NCBI RefSeq assembly: GCF_902497745.1
Contig: NZ_CABVHJ010000001.1
Location: forward strand, 62,001-126,000
Origin: Pseudomonas fluorescens
GTDB lineage: Bacteria; Pseudomonadota; Gammaproteobacteria; Pseudomonadales; Pseudomonadaceae
Direction of reading: 5' to 3'
Length of the DNA: 64,000 bases
In this document: piece by piece, positions 27,739-35,673 of the stretch
Layout of the letters: each line of letters opens with the position of its first letter
Position numbering within the stretch: the first letter of the stretch is position 1
Made by a program: the position numbers and the translations under genes
The notes under the pieces: generated by a model
Seen by the model: the letters and a program-made list of their open reading frames with translations, nothing else
The model's database searches: none
What the model was told of the DNA's origin: nothing

Positions 27739-28278
27739 ATGGCCACTTCCCTCAACGGCAAGCGCGTCGCTTTTTTGGTAACCGATGGTTTCGAACAGGT
27801 TGAATTGACAGGTCCCAAGCAAGCGCTGGAGCAGGCTGGCGCGCAGGTCGACATCCTTTCGGCCGAGGCCGGCAAGGTCAAAGGCTGGAACCACGACAAA
27901 CCGGCGGACGATTTCCAGGTCGACCAGACGTTCCAGGGCGCCAGCAGCGAGCAGTACGACGCGATCGTCCTGCCGGGTGGCGTGCAGAACTCCGACACCA
28001 TCCGCATCGATCAGGACGCCCAGCACCTGGTCAAGACCGGCGCCTCTGCCGGCAAACCGATCGCAGTGATCTGCCATGGCGGCTGGTTGTTGATCTCGGC
28101 GGGGCTGGTCAACGGCAAAACCATGACCAGTTACAAGACGCTCAAGGATGACCTGGTGAATGCCGGGGCCAACTGGGTCGACAAAGAAGTGGTCAAGGAC
28201 GGTCACTTGATCAGCAGCCGGCAGCCGGATGATATTCCGGCGTTCAGTCGAGAATTGATCGACGCACTGACGGCGTAG
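27739..28278 (+). CDS. PfpI/DJ-1 family protein (glutamine amidotransferase fold)
   Basis: A 179-residue single-domain protein of the PfpI branch of the DJ-1 superfamily. The nucleophile elbow is AVICHGGW with the conserved Cys-His pair, and VFLVTDGFEQVELTGPKQAL-like N-terminal segment supplies the acidic residue. Family members act as deglycases, glyoxalases or proteases, and the literature disagrees on activity. A good ribosome binding site (AGGAG) precedes the ATG. It is divergent from the HDOD gene. Confidence 0.9.
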   Translation: MATSLNGKRVAFLVTDGFEQVELTGPKQALEQAGAQVDILSAEAGKVKGWNHDKPADDFQVDQTFQGASSEQYDAIVLPGGVQNSDTIRIDQDAQHLVKTGASAGKPIAVICHGGWLLISAGLVNGKTMTSYKTLKDDLVNAGANWVDKEVVKDGHLISSRQPDDIPAFSRELIDALTA

Positions 28279-28290
28279 CATTCACAACCG

Positions 28291-28384
28291 CTTTCGCGAT
28301 CAAGTCGAATCGTCGCACCGTCGCTCCCACACTGGTCTTGTGTCCGCCACAAATCACCTGTGGGAGCGAGCTTGCTCGCGAAGG
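28291..28384. repeat. degenerate REP pair, CTTG subtype
   Basis: The right arm is an intact GTGGGAGCGAGCTTGCTCGC. The left arm is interrupted: TTCGCGATCAAG, then about 15 unrelated bases, then TCGCTCCCACA. This looks like a decayed or insertion-broken copy between the PfpI and rlmI genes. Confidence 0.8.
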
Positions 28385-28466
28385 GGCCATCAGCGTTTCA
28401 TCGCTCATCAAACCCGACACAAGTCGCAACACGTTATACTCCCGCTCTTTTTTCCGGAGCGACGTC

Positions 28467-29663
28467 ATGTCCCTGCCTAGCTTGCGCCTCAAAGCCAACG
28501 CCGACCGTCGCCTGCGCGCCGGTCATCTGTGGGTCTACAGCAACGAAATCGATGTAGCCGCCACGCCACTGCACGGCTTCAATGCCGGCGACCAGGCCAT
28601 CCTCGAAGCCGCTGGCGGCAAACCGCTGGGCATCGTGGCGATGAGCCCGAACAACCTGATCTGCGCTCGCCTGCTGTCGCGCGACATCAAGGTACAACTG
28701 GACAAATCGCTGCTGGTGCACCGCCTGAACGTGGCCTTGTCGCTGCGCGAGCGCCTGTTCGACAAGCCGTTCTACCGTCTGGTCTACGGCGATTCCGACC
28801 TGCTGCCAGGCCTGGTCGTCGACCGTTTCGGCGACATCCTCGTCGTACAGATCGCTTCGGCCACCATGGAAGCGCATAAAGAAGACGTGATCGCCGCGCT
28901 GACCCAAGTGCTCAAGCCAAGCGGCATCCTGTTCAAGAACGACTCCGCCGCGCGCGACGCCGAAGGCCTCAATCGCTACGTCGACACCGTGTTCGGCCTG
29001 GTGCCGGAGTGGGTGGAGCTGGAAGAGAACGGCGTGAAGTTCGAAGCCCCGGTCATTCAGGGCCAGAAAACCGGCTGGTTCTACGATCACCGCATGAACC
29101 GCGCACGCCTGGCCCCTTACGCCAAAGGCAAACGCGTCCTTGACCTCTATAGCTACATCGGTGGTTGGGGTGTACAGGCTGCCGCATTCGGCGCCAGCGA
29201 AGTGTTCTGCGTCGATGCGTCGGCTTTCGCCCTCGATGGTGTTGAGCGCAACGCTGCACTGAACGGCTTCGCCGACAAGATGACCTGCATCGAAGGCGAC
29301 GTCTTTGAAGCCCTGAAAGAGCTCAAGGCCAGCGAAGAGCGCTTCGACGTGATCGTTGCCGACCCGCCAGCGTTCATCAAACGCAAGAAAGACATGAAGA
29401 ACGGCGAAGGCGCCTACCGCCGCCTTAACGAACAAGCCATGCGCCTGCTCAACAAGGACGGCATCCTGGTTAGCGCGTCATGCTCGATGCACCTGCCGGA
29501 AGATGACCTGCAGAACATCCTGCTGATCAGCGCCCGTCACCTGGATCGCAACATCCAGTTGCTGGAGCGTGGCGGTCAGGGCCCGGATCATCCGGTACAC
29601 CCGGCCATTGCCGAAACCCGTTACATCAAGAGCATCACCTGCCGCCTGCTGCCCAACAGCTGA
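28467..29663 (+). CDS. rlmI: 23S rRNA (cytosine1962-C5)-methyltransferase RlmI
   Basis: A 398-residue two-domain enzyme. An N-terminal PUA domain (about residues 1-75, LRLKANADRRLRAGHLWVYSNEI) is followed by a SAM methyltransferase domain with GQKTGWFYDHRMNR, RVLDLYSYIGGWGVQAAA and the catalytic-loop VADPPAFIKRKKD. The length matches RlmI of E. coli. The ATG at 28467 follows a CGGAGCGA ribosome site; in-frame codons further upstream run through the REP element and are rejected. TATACT at 28435-28440 may be its -10 box. Confidence 0.93.
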   Translation: MSLPSLRLKANADRRLRAGHLWVYSNEIDVAATPLHGFNAGDQAILEAAGGKPLGIVAMSPNNLICARLLSRDIKVQLDKSLLVHRLNVALSLRERLFDKPFYRLVYGDSDLLPGLVVDRFGDILVVQIASATMEAHKEDVIAALTQVLKPSGILFKNDSAARDAEGLNRYVDTVFGLVPEWVELEENGVKFEAPVIQGQKTGWFYDHRMNRARLAPYAKGKRVLDLYSYIGGWGVQAAAFGASEVFCVDASAFALDGVERNAALNGFADKMTCIEGDVFEALKELKASEERFDVIVADPPAFIKRKKDMKNGEGAYRRLNEQAMRLLNKDGILVSASCSMHLPEDDLQNILLISARHLDRNIQLLERGGQGPDHPVHPAIAETRYIKSITCRLLPNS

Positions 29664-29675
29664 TTCATGCGGTTG

Positions 29676-29707
29676 ACGGGGAGCCAGCAGGCTCCCCGTT
29701 TGTTTTT
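29676..29707 (+). terminator. rlmI intrinsic terminator
   Basis: A perfect ten-base-pair stem ACGGGGAGCC / GGCTCCCCGT with an AGCA loop, followed by a T-rich run. It lies 12 bases after the rlmI stop and isolates the AT-rich island that follows. Confidence 0.92.
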
Positions 29708-29874
29708 CGCGATGCCTCCCTTCGTTATTCCCCAACACTTCCTACAATTATTTTCGCGTTAACGTGCAGGATATTTCCTTACGCCTTTTAATTACCGAAA
29801 CTTTCCCTACAAGTTTATTTCCGACTAAAGACTACTCCGACAAAATTACTGGAAATTTCCTACTTAATATCCTC

Positions 29875-29902
29875 TTGCCAATAATCCATTACAAACTATT
29901 AT
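29875..29902 (+). promoter_or_regulatory. sigma-70-like promoter of the SagB/AurF island
   Basis: TTGCCA at 29875-29880, a 16-base spacer, then TATTAT at 29897-29902, in strongly AT-rich sequence. Transcription would begin near 29909, giving a leader of about 45 bases before the 23-codon reading frame. Predicted by eye only. Confidence 0.5.
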
Positions 29903-29908
29903 GAAGTT

Positions 29909-29924
29909 GTCACCACAAGGTGAC
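29909..29924 (+). promoter_or_regulatory. inverted repeat at the predicted start site
   Basis: GTCACC-ACAA-GGTGAC, a perfect six-base inverted repeat positioned at or just after the predicted transcription start. It could be an operator for an unlinked regulator or a small hairpin in the leader. No regulator gene is present in the island. Confidence 0.45.
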
Positions 29925-29955
29925 TTCAACTATCAATGAACAAGGAGTTCACATC

Positions 29956-30027
29956 ATGAAAAGTATTTCTCTGGAAAGTAAAAAAATCGCAAACCTGGCT
30001 TTTCTGGTTGCCCCTAAAGCCCGCTAA
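29956..30027 (+). CDS. putative 23-residue precursor or leader peptide
   Basis: A short reading frame of 23 codons plus TAA, preceded by AAGGAG with eight-base spacing, a better ribosome site than those of the genes after it. The product starts MKSISLESKK, has a hydrophobic middle (IANLAFLV) and ends APKAR. It has no Cys, Thr, Tyr or Trp and three Ser in the N-terminal part. Size and position, directly upstream of a SagB-type oxidase and an AurF-type oxygenase, suggest a RiPP-style precursor, comparable in size only to PqqA; it lacks the PqqA Glu/Tyr pair. The alternative is a regulatory leader peptide. It is too short for coding statistics. Confidence 0.5.
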   Translation: MKSISLESKKIANLAFLVAPKAR

Positions 30028-30034
30028 GTGAGTC

Positions 30035-30068
30035 AGGACGCCGGGGAGTGCCGGCAACCCGGCGTCCT
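30035..30068 (+). promoter_or_regulatory. strong hairpin between peptide frame and sagB-like gene
   Basis: An 11-base-pair perfect stem (AGGACGCCGGG with CCCGGCGTCCT) and a 12-base loop, seven bases after the short frame's stop, followed by only two more T. It stands out as GC-rich in AT-rich DNA. It could partially terminate or protect the 5' mRNA segment, giving more peptide than enzyme, an arrangement common after precursor genes. Confidence 0.65.
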
Positions 30069-30098
30069 TTCGACTTTATCCAGAGTGAATCGACCCAC

Positions 30099-31172
30099 AT
30101 GCACATCAATCCTTATCTGTTTATATTGCCGCGTTCGCCTGGACAAATTGTATGGAACTATAAAAACCATACTCAACACGAGCTCGACCTGAACTACGCC
30201 TCTCGCCTCGCCCAACTAATAAACAAGCCAGACCTCTTCGACACCGATAACATAATAGACATACGATTATTAAACGCGGACATACTAACCGTTTCAAAAA
30301 TAGACACTCCAGAATGGGGCTGGGACGAACTGTCAAAGATTTATCATATCGGCACGCAAAATATTCCCTGCGAACATCCCCCCCAGAACATCCATGAGTG
30401 GGCCAGACAATATCTGGCGCACTGCAATGAGGTGTTGGCCACTCCTCCTCCCGCAAACGACTGCCCGCAGCTTGAACCTGAGCAACGCATTGCCCTACCT
30501 GCTCCGTGCGCGCTGGGTAATGACAGCCTGCAAAGTGCACTGCTCCAGCGCAAAACCTGTCGCAGCTACACCGGTGCAGCGATGACGCTCAATGACGTCG
30601 GCACTCTGCTCTACCTTTCTCTCGGCTATCTGCACGAACGCGAACAGGATAGCGACGACAGCATCGCCACAGGCCTTGGTGCTCGTCGAAGCAGCCCTTC
30701 CGGTGGAGGCCTGAACGCCTGCGAAGGCTTCTTGCTGGCCCGGAATGTCGTTGACCTGGAGCCCGGCATTTATGCCTACCATCCGGTCGATCATTCCCTG
30801 AGCCGGGTCAATTCGCTGCCTGAATCCGCCCTGGGCCAATTGCTCGGCGGCCAACACTTCATCAACAACCTGCCACTGGGGTTGTTCATCACTGCCCGTT
30901 TTGACCGGCTCTGGTGGAAATATGAACACTCGCGGGCCTATCGCATGGCCTTCGTTGAAGCCGGCCACCTGTCGCAAACCTTTCAACTGGTCGCCACGGC
31001 ACTGGGCCTCAACACCTGGCTGACCGGGGCATTTGCCGACCGTCAGGTCGAAGCGCTCCTCAATCTCGAGGGTAGCGCTGAACAACCACTGTTTTTTGTT
31101 GGCTGCGGAGAAAGCGATGGACAGGTGATGTGCAGTGAGATGCGCGAACTGTTGCGCGAGGGGCAGGCATGA
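30099..31172 (+). CDS. SagB/ThcOx-type FMN dehydrogenase
   Basis: A 357-residue nitroreductase-fold protein of the SagB type, whose best-known members oxidise azolines to azoles in RiPPs. N-terminal FILPRSPGQIVWNY matches the small winged-helix-like leader region of SagB proteins. The oxidase domain begins LQRKTCRSYTGAAMTLNDV (FMN phosphate-binding Arg/Ser), continues with RRSSPSGGGLNACEGFLL and ends with YRMAFVEAGHLSQTFQLVA and FFVGCGESDG. The start is taken as ATG 30099; a GTG at 30048 in frame lies in the hairpin. No YcaO cyclodehydratase is encoded nearby, so azole formation is unlikely to be its job. The next gene overlaps by four bases. Codon use at the 5' end is AT-rich. Confidence 0.85.
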   Translation: MHINPYLFILPRSPGQIVWNYKNHTQHELDLNYASRLAQLINKPDLFDTDNIIDIRLLNADILTVSKIDTPEWGWDELSKIYHIGTQNIPCEHPPQNIHEWARQYLAHCNEVLATPPPANDCPQLEPEQRIALPAPCALGNDSLQSALLQRKTCRSYTGAAMTLNDVGTLLYLSLGYLHEREQDSDDSIATGLGARRSSPSGGGLNACEGFLLARNVVDLEPGIYAYHPVDHSLSRVNSLPESALGQLLGGQHFINNLPLGLFITARFDRLWWKYEHSRAYRMAFVEAGHLSQTFQLVATALGLNTWLTGAFADRQVEALLNLEGSAEQPLFFVGCGESDGQVMCSEMRELLREGQA

Positions 31173-32146
31173 GCCAGTCAATTGCGGACCCGGATGAAGC
31201 GCCAGTGTCATGGGCACTCAAATTCACCTTGGGCGATTGGGCGAGCCGTGCTTCCGTGCGCAGCAGTACCCATGATTATCAATTGCCCGACGATGTGCCG
31301 CTGCAACTGCAAACCCGCCACTGGTTTCCACCTGCGTTTCTGCCCTATCTGGCACATCCGGCCATTCAAGCCGCCGGGCGTGATGTGCTGCACCGGCTGT
31401 CAGCCAACCATCTGGTGCACTTTCTCGATTACACCACCCTGCTCGAACACCGCATCGTCAATCGTGCAGTGGAAGTCATCGTGCACCGTGAACTGCCCAT
31501 CTACGTGCCTCTGGCAATGAAACACGCGGCGCTGCAGCTCTACACCGATGAGGGTTACCACGCACTGTTCTCCAATCGACTCGCTGAGCAGATCGCCAGC
31601 TTTTACGGGATCACCGGACGTCCGGCGATTCCAAAGCGCATCACCCGCCTTAACGCATTGATCGCTCGCACACCGGAGAAGAACCGACCACTGGCATGGT
31701 TTCTGCTCGGTTTCGTCTCGGAGACCATCATCGCCCGGGAGCTGCTGGACGTCTGTCGCGACAGCCTGGTGTCCAGCGTGAGTGACATGCTGCGCGACCA
31801 CCTGACTGATGAAGCCCGCCACAGTCGTTACTTCGCCGAGGTGTTCCATTACTTCTGGCTGTCCATGAACAGCCGCCAGCGCCTGTTTGTCAGCAAAACA
31901 CTGCTGGAGATCATCGGGATTTTTTTCGAGGTCGACGAACACTGGCTGCAACAGAGTTTGCGAGGAGCAGGCATTGCCGACAGCGATGTGAGGGACATCA
32001 TCGGCGGCATGGCAACGGCGCACGCCAATCGTGCACGCGCACGATCAGGCTCCATTGCAACGCTGGACGCACTGCGCAAGGCCGGTTTTTTCGCACTTCC
32101 TCATAACCAGAAACTTTTTGCCAAGGCAGGACTGATCGATGGATAA
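31169..32146 (+). CDS. AurF-family diiron N-oxygenase
   Basis: A 325-residue helical diiron protein. All seven AurF metal ligands can be placed: Glu93 (LLEH), Glu128 and His131 (DEGYH), Glu185 (SETI), His211, Glu215 and His218 (HLTDEARH). Their spacing follows that of AurF, the p-aminobenzoate N-oxygenase of Streptomyces, nearly residue for residue. The family oxidises amines to hydroxylamine, nitroso or nitro groups using O2. An active diiron enzyme is therefore expected; the substrate is unknown. The coupling with a SagB-type enzyme upstream and an exporter downstream suggests tailoring of the same small product. Confidence 0.88.
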   Translation: MSQSIADPDEAPVSWALKFTLGDWASRASVRSSTHDYQLPDDVPLQLQTRHWFPPAFLPYLAHPAIQAAGRDVLHRLSANHLVHFLDYTTLLEHRIVNRAVEVIVHRELPIYVPLAMKHAALQLYTDEGYHALFSNRLAEQIASFYGITGRPAIPKRITRLNALIARTPEKNRPLAWFLLGFVSETIIARELLDVCRDSLVSSVSDMLRDHLTDEARHSRYFAEVFHYFWLSMNSRQRLFVSKTLLEIIGIFFEVDEHWLQQSLRGAGIADSDVRDIIGGMATAHANRARARSGSIATLDALRKAGFFALPHNQKLFAKAGLIDG

Positions 32147-33371
32147 AGGACAACCCGTGGCAACCACAACGCAGCGCCGCGCTGCTGTCAGCCTGTTGCT
32201 GGCCATGGTGCTGCTAGGCGTGTTTCCACTGGATGTTCTGCTGCCTTCATTTCCAGCATTGGCGGCACACTTTCGCAGCTCACCGGCGGATATCGCACTG
32301 TCCATCAGCCTGTTCGCCGTGGGGATCGCATTTGCCCAGGTCCTGATCGGCCCGCTTTCGGACGTGATCGGGCGCAAAGGCTTGTTACTCGCCGGCATGA
32401 GCGTGTCGATGCTGGGAGCGCTCGGTTGCGTCATGACCTCCGATTACACGCTATTCCTTGTATTCCGGGTGATGCAGGCCTTGGGCTGTGGCTGTTTCGT
32501 GCTGTCCCAGGCGCTGGTACAGGATCTGTTCGAAGGCGAGGAGCGCGACCGTTTGCGTATCCTGATGGTCACGGCTACCGGGATTTTCATCTCGGTGTCG
32601 CCGCTGGCCGGGACCTTTCTGCAAGCCACACTCGGCTGGCGCGGCAGCTTCTGGGTGTTTACCGCGTTGTCCGCCATGGTGCTGATCAAGGCCTGGCTGT
32701 TTTTGCACAACAGCCGTCCGACCTACAGTGCTGCGCGACTCGGTTTCATTCAGTCGTACCGACGGGTACTGGGGGATTTCGAATTCGTCGGCTACTGGCT
32801 GATCTCGGCGTTTGCATTTGCCTGCCACTTCTCGTTCATCGTTATTTCGCCGCTGATCTTCATGGATCAACTGCAACTCGCGCCTTATGACTTTTCATTG
32901 ATTCTGCTGGTTTACGGAGCTGCCTATGTTGTCGGCGGCATCCTCGCTGCCGTATTGAATCGACGCATTGCACCTGTTCAGCAAATCTTCGCCGGGCTGA
33001 GCCTGATACTGCTGTCGGGAATGGCGATGCTATATCTGTCGGCCAACCATGCATTGGCCCCCGTCACCGTGCTGATCCCGATGCTGATCTGCACCGCCGG
33101 CACCACCATTGCACGACCTGCCGCCACCTCGCGGGCCATGGGCCTGTTTCCTGAAAACGCCGGGACTTCGGCCTCGGCGGGCAGCACGATCATCTTTATT
33201 TGTGGAGGACTTATCAGCGCATTGATCAGCCTCAGTCCGGTCAATCTGCAATCAACGCTGGGCTACAGTTTTGTGCTGCTGAGCGCAATAGCGCTGGTAC
33301 TCAACAACAAGCTCAGCCGTCGCGCCAGAGAGCATGAAGCCAATGCCGCAGTGCGGTCCGGTGGTGATTAA
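32139..33371 (+). CDS. MFS drug-resistance-type transporter (Bcr/CflA family)
   Basis: A 410-residue major facilitator with about 12 membrane segments. Motif A appears as GPLSDVIGRKG after helix 2, and the PSFPALAAHF first loop is typical of the Bcr/CflA group (bicyclomycin, sulfonamide and cysteine-type exporters). Eight-base overlap with the AurF gene indicates coupling. A GTG at 32157 preceded by AAAGGA is an alternative start that would remove six residues. The inferred role is export of the product of the two upstream enzymes or self-protection. Confidence 0.88.
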   Translation: MDKGQPVATTTQRRAAVSLLLAMVLLGVFPLDVLLPSFPALAAHFRSSPADIALSISLFAVGIAFAQVLIGPLSDVIGRKGLLLAGMSVSMLGALGCVMTSDYTLFLVFRVMQALGCGCFVLSQALVQDLFEGEERDRLRILMVTATGIFISVSPLAGTFLQATLGWRGSFWVFTALSAMVLIKAWLFLHNSRPTYSAARLGFIQSYRRVLGDFEFVGYWLISAFAFACHFSFIVISPLIFMDQLQLAPYDFSLILLVYGAAYVVGGILAAVLNRRIAPVQQIFAGLSLILLSGMAMLYLSANHALAPVTVLIPMLICTAGTTIARPAATSRAMGLFPENAGTSASAGSTIIFICGGLISALISLSPVNLQSTLGYSFVLLSAIALVLNNKLSRRAREHEANAAVRSGGD

Positions 33372-33639
33372 ATCTGCCGGCCGTCATTCCATACACGCCG
33401 TCTGCACTGGAACAACGCTTTGCGCCATTCCCTCCAGACGCCAGCGGTGTAGAATCGGCTGATTCATCGCCATTCATCCCCCGGCGGGTTTATGAGCTCA
33501 GGCTGAGACCAGCGGCGATCCCGCAACGTCATCGGCAACATCACGGACACACGGCCATTTCTGAGTGTTCCAGACGTCAATAGAAGCTCACTCCCCTTTT
33601 GCACCTGATTAGTAAGTGATTAGCCGCCCGGAGTGCTCC
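33372..33639 (+). other. ilvD upstream region, long leader
   Basis: A 268-base stretch with no convincing reading frame. TAGAAT at 33450-33455 could be a -10 box, which would give a leader near 180 bases. Segments such as GGCTGAGACC and CGATCCCGC give local pairing but do not match the thiamine-riboswitch core. There is no run of Ile, Leu or Val codons of the kind used in classical ilv attenuation. What regulates ilvD here cannot be read by eye. Confidence 0.4.
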
Positions 33640-35481
33640 ATGCCAGATTACCGCTCGAAAACATCCACCCACGGCCGCAACATGGCCGGGGCCCGCGCAC
33701 TGTGGCGCGCCACGGGGATGAAAGATGACGACTTCAAAAAGCCGATCATCGCCATTGCCAACTCGTTCACCCAGTTCGTACCGGGCCACGTGCACCTGAA
33801 GGATCTCGGCCAACTGGTCGCCCGCGAAATCGAACGCGCCGGCGGTGTAGCGAAAGAATTCAACACCATTGCCGTGGATGACGGCATCGCCATGGGCCAC
33901 GATGGCATGCTGTATTCGCTGCCGAGCCGCGAGATCATCGCCGACTCCGTCGAGTACATGGTCAACGCCCACTGCGCCGACGCCATCGTCTGCATTTCCA
34001 ACTGCGACAAGATCACCCCGGGCATGTTGATGGCGGCCCTGCGCCTAAACATTCCGGTGATCTTCGTTTCCGGCGGCCCGATGGAAGCCGGCAAGACCAA
34101 ACTCGCGTCCCACGGCCTCGACCTCGTCGACGCCATGGTGATCGCCGCCGACGAAAGCGCTTCTGACGAGAAAGTCGCTGAGTACGAGCGCAGCGCCTGC
34201 CCGACTTGCGGTTCGTGCTCCGGCATGTTCACCGCCAACTCGATGAACTGCCTCACCGAAGCACTGGGCCTGGCATTGCCGGGCAACGGTTCGACCCTCG
34301 CCACCCACAGTGATCGCGAACAGTTGTTCCTGCAGGCTGGCCGTACCATTGTCGAGCTGTGCAAGCGCTACTACGGCGAGAACGACGAATCGGTATTGCC
34401 GCGCAACATTGCCAACTTCAAGGCGTTCGAGAACGCGATGATGCTCGACATCGCCATGGGCGGTTCGACCAACACCATCCTGCACTTGCTCGCTGCCGCC
34501 CAAGAGGCCGAAATCGATTTCGACCTGCGCGACATCGATCGTCTTTCGCGCAGGGTTCCGCAACTGTGCAAAGTCGCGCCGAACATCCAGAAGTACCACA
34601 TGGAAGATGTGCACCGCGCTGGCGGCATCTTCAGCATCCTCGGCTCGCTGGCCCGTGGCGGTCTGCTGCACACCGACCTGCCGACCGTGCACAGCCGCAG
34701 CATGGAAGAAGCCATCGCCAAGTGGGACATCACCCAGACCACCGATGAAGCGGTGCATCACTTCTTCAAGGCCGGTCCTGCCGGTATCCCGACCCAGACG
34801 GCGTTCAGCCAGTCGACGCGTTGGGAAACACTCGATGACGACCGTGAAAACGGCTGCATCCGCAGTTTCGAACACGCCTATTCGCAAGAAGGTGGCTTGG
34901 CCGTGCTGTACGGCAACATCGCCCTCGACGGCTGCGTGGTGAAAACCGCCGGTGTCGACGAATCGATCCACGTCTTCGAAGGCAACGCGAAGATCTTTGA
35001 AAGCCAGGACAGCGCCGTACGCGGCATCCTCGCTGACGAAGTGAAGGCTGGCGACATCGTCATCATTCGCTACGAAGGCCCGAAAGGCGGCCCGGGCATG
35101 CAGGAAATGCTCTACCCGACTTCGTACCTGAAATCCAAAGGCCTGGGCAAAGCCTGTGCACTGCTCACCGACGGTCGCTTCTCCGGCGGTACGTCTGGTC
35201 TGTCCATCGGCCACGCTTCACCAGAAGCAGCCGCCGGCGGTGCGATCGGTCTGGTGCAGGACGGCGACAAAGTGCTGATCGACATTCCGAACCGCTCGAT
35301 CAACCTGTTGGTCAGCGACGAAGAACTGGCGGCACGCCGTGCCGAGCAGGACAAGAAAGGCTGGAAACCGGTGGAGATTCGTCCGCGTAAGGTGACCACC
35401 GCCCTCAAGGCCTACGCCCTGCTGGCGACCAGCGCCGACAAAGGTGCTGTGCGTAACAAAGCGATGCTTGACGGGTTGTAA
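33640..35481 (+). CDS. ilvD: dihydroxy-acid dehydratase IlvD
   Basis: A 613-residue Fe-S dehydratase, third enzyme of branched-chain amino acid synthesis. Cluster and substrate motifs include [30 protein letters not shown] with the cluster cysteines, and [19 protein letters not shown] near the C-terminus. DGRFSGG is intact. The ATG at 33640 has a CGGAG site and gives the standard start of the mature family; an upstream ATG at 33616 is in frame but less likely. A strong terminator follows. Confidence 0.98.
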   Translation: MPDYRSKTSTHGRNMAGARALWRATGMKDDDFKKPIIAIANSFTQFVPGHVHLKDLGQLVAREIERAGGVAKEFNTIAVDDGIAMGHDGMLYSLPSREIIADSVEYMVNAHCADAIVCISNCDKITPGMLMAALRLNIPVIFVSGGPMEAGKTKLASHGLDLVDAMVIAADESASDEKVAEYERSACPTCGSCSGMFTANSMNCLTEALGLALPGNGSTLATHSDREQLFLQAGRTIVELCKRYYGENDESVLPRNIANFKAFENAMMLDIAMGGSTNTILHLLAAAQEAEIDFDLRDIDRLSRRVPQLCKVAPNIQKYHMEDVHRAGGIFSILGSLARGGLLHTDLPTVHSRSMEEAIAKWDITQTTDEAVHHFFKAGPAGIPTQTAFSQSTRWETLDDDRENGCIRSFEHAYSQEGGLAVLYGNIALDGCVVKTAGVDESIHVFEGNAKIFESQDSAVRGILADEVKAGDIVIIRYEGPKGGPGMQEMLYPTSYLKSKGLGKACALLTDGRFSGGTSGLSIGHASPEAAAGGAIGLVQDGDKVLIDIPNRSINLLVSDEELAARRAEQDKKGWKPVEIRPRKVTTALKAYALLATSADKGAVRNKAMLDGL

Positions 35482-35500
35482 GGCTTAAGCGTCGAATAAA

Positions 35501-35532
35501 AAAATGCCCCGCCTGAGTGCGGGGCATTTTTG
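35501..35532 (+). terminator. ilvD intrinsic terminator
   Basis: A 12-base stem AAAATGCCCCGC / GCGGGGCATTTT with a six-base loop, 19 bases after the ilvD stop, ending in TTTTT. Flanking A and T runs make it potentially bidirectional. Confidence 0.92.
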
Positions 35533-35569
35533 TGTCTGAGCGAAATCCCAAAGTCACAGCAGATCAAAC

Positions 35570-35658
35570 TGTGGGAGCGAGCCTGCTCGCGAATGCGGTA
35601 CGTCAGAAACAGAGATGGCGACTGACACAACGCTTTCGCGAGCAGGCTCGCTCCCACA
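35570..35658. repeat. REP pair, GTGGGAGCGAGC family, CCTG subtype
   Basis: Inverted arms about 45 bases apart between the convergent ends of ilvD and pchP, separate from the ilvD terminator. Confidence 0.93.
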
Positions 35659-35673
35659 TTGGATCGGTGTGGG

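Noticed and set aside
29956..30027. PqqA-like PQQ precursor
   Set aside because: Similar length, but the conserved Glu and Tyr of PqqA are absent and no pqqB-E genes are nearby.
30048..30098. GTG start of the SagB-like gene within the hairpin
   Set aside because: The GTG lies in the hairpin loop and lacks a ribosome site; ATG 30099 gives the usual N-terminus.
33430..33560. TPP riboswitch upstream of ilvD
   Set aside because: CTGAGA-like sequence occurs, but the second conserved arm and the usual gene context are absent.
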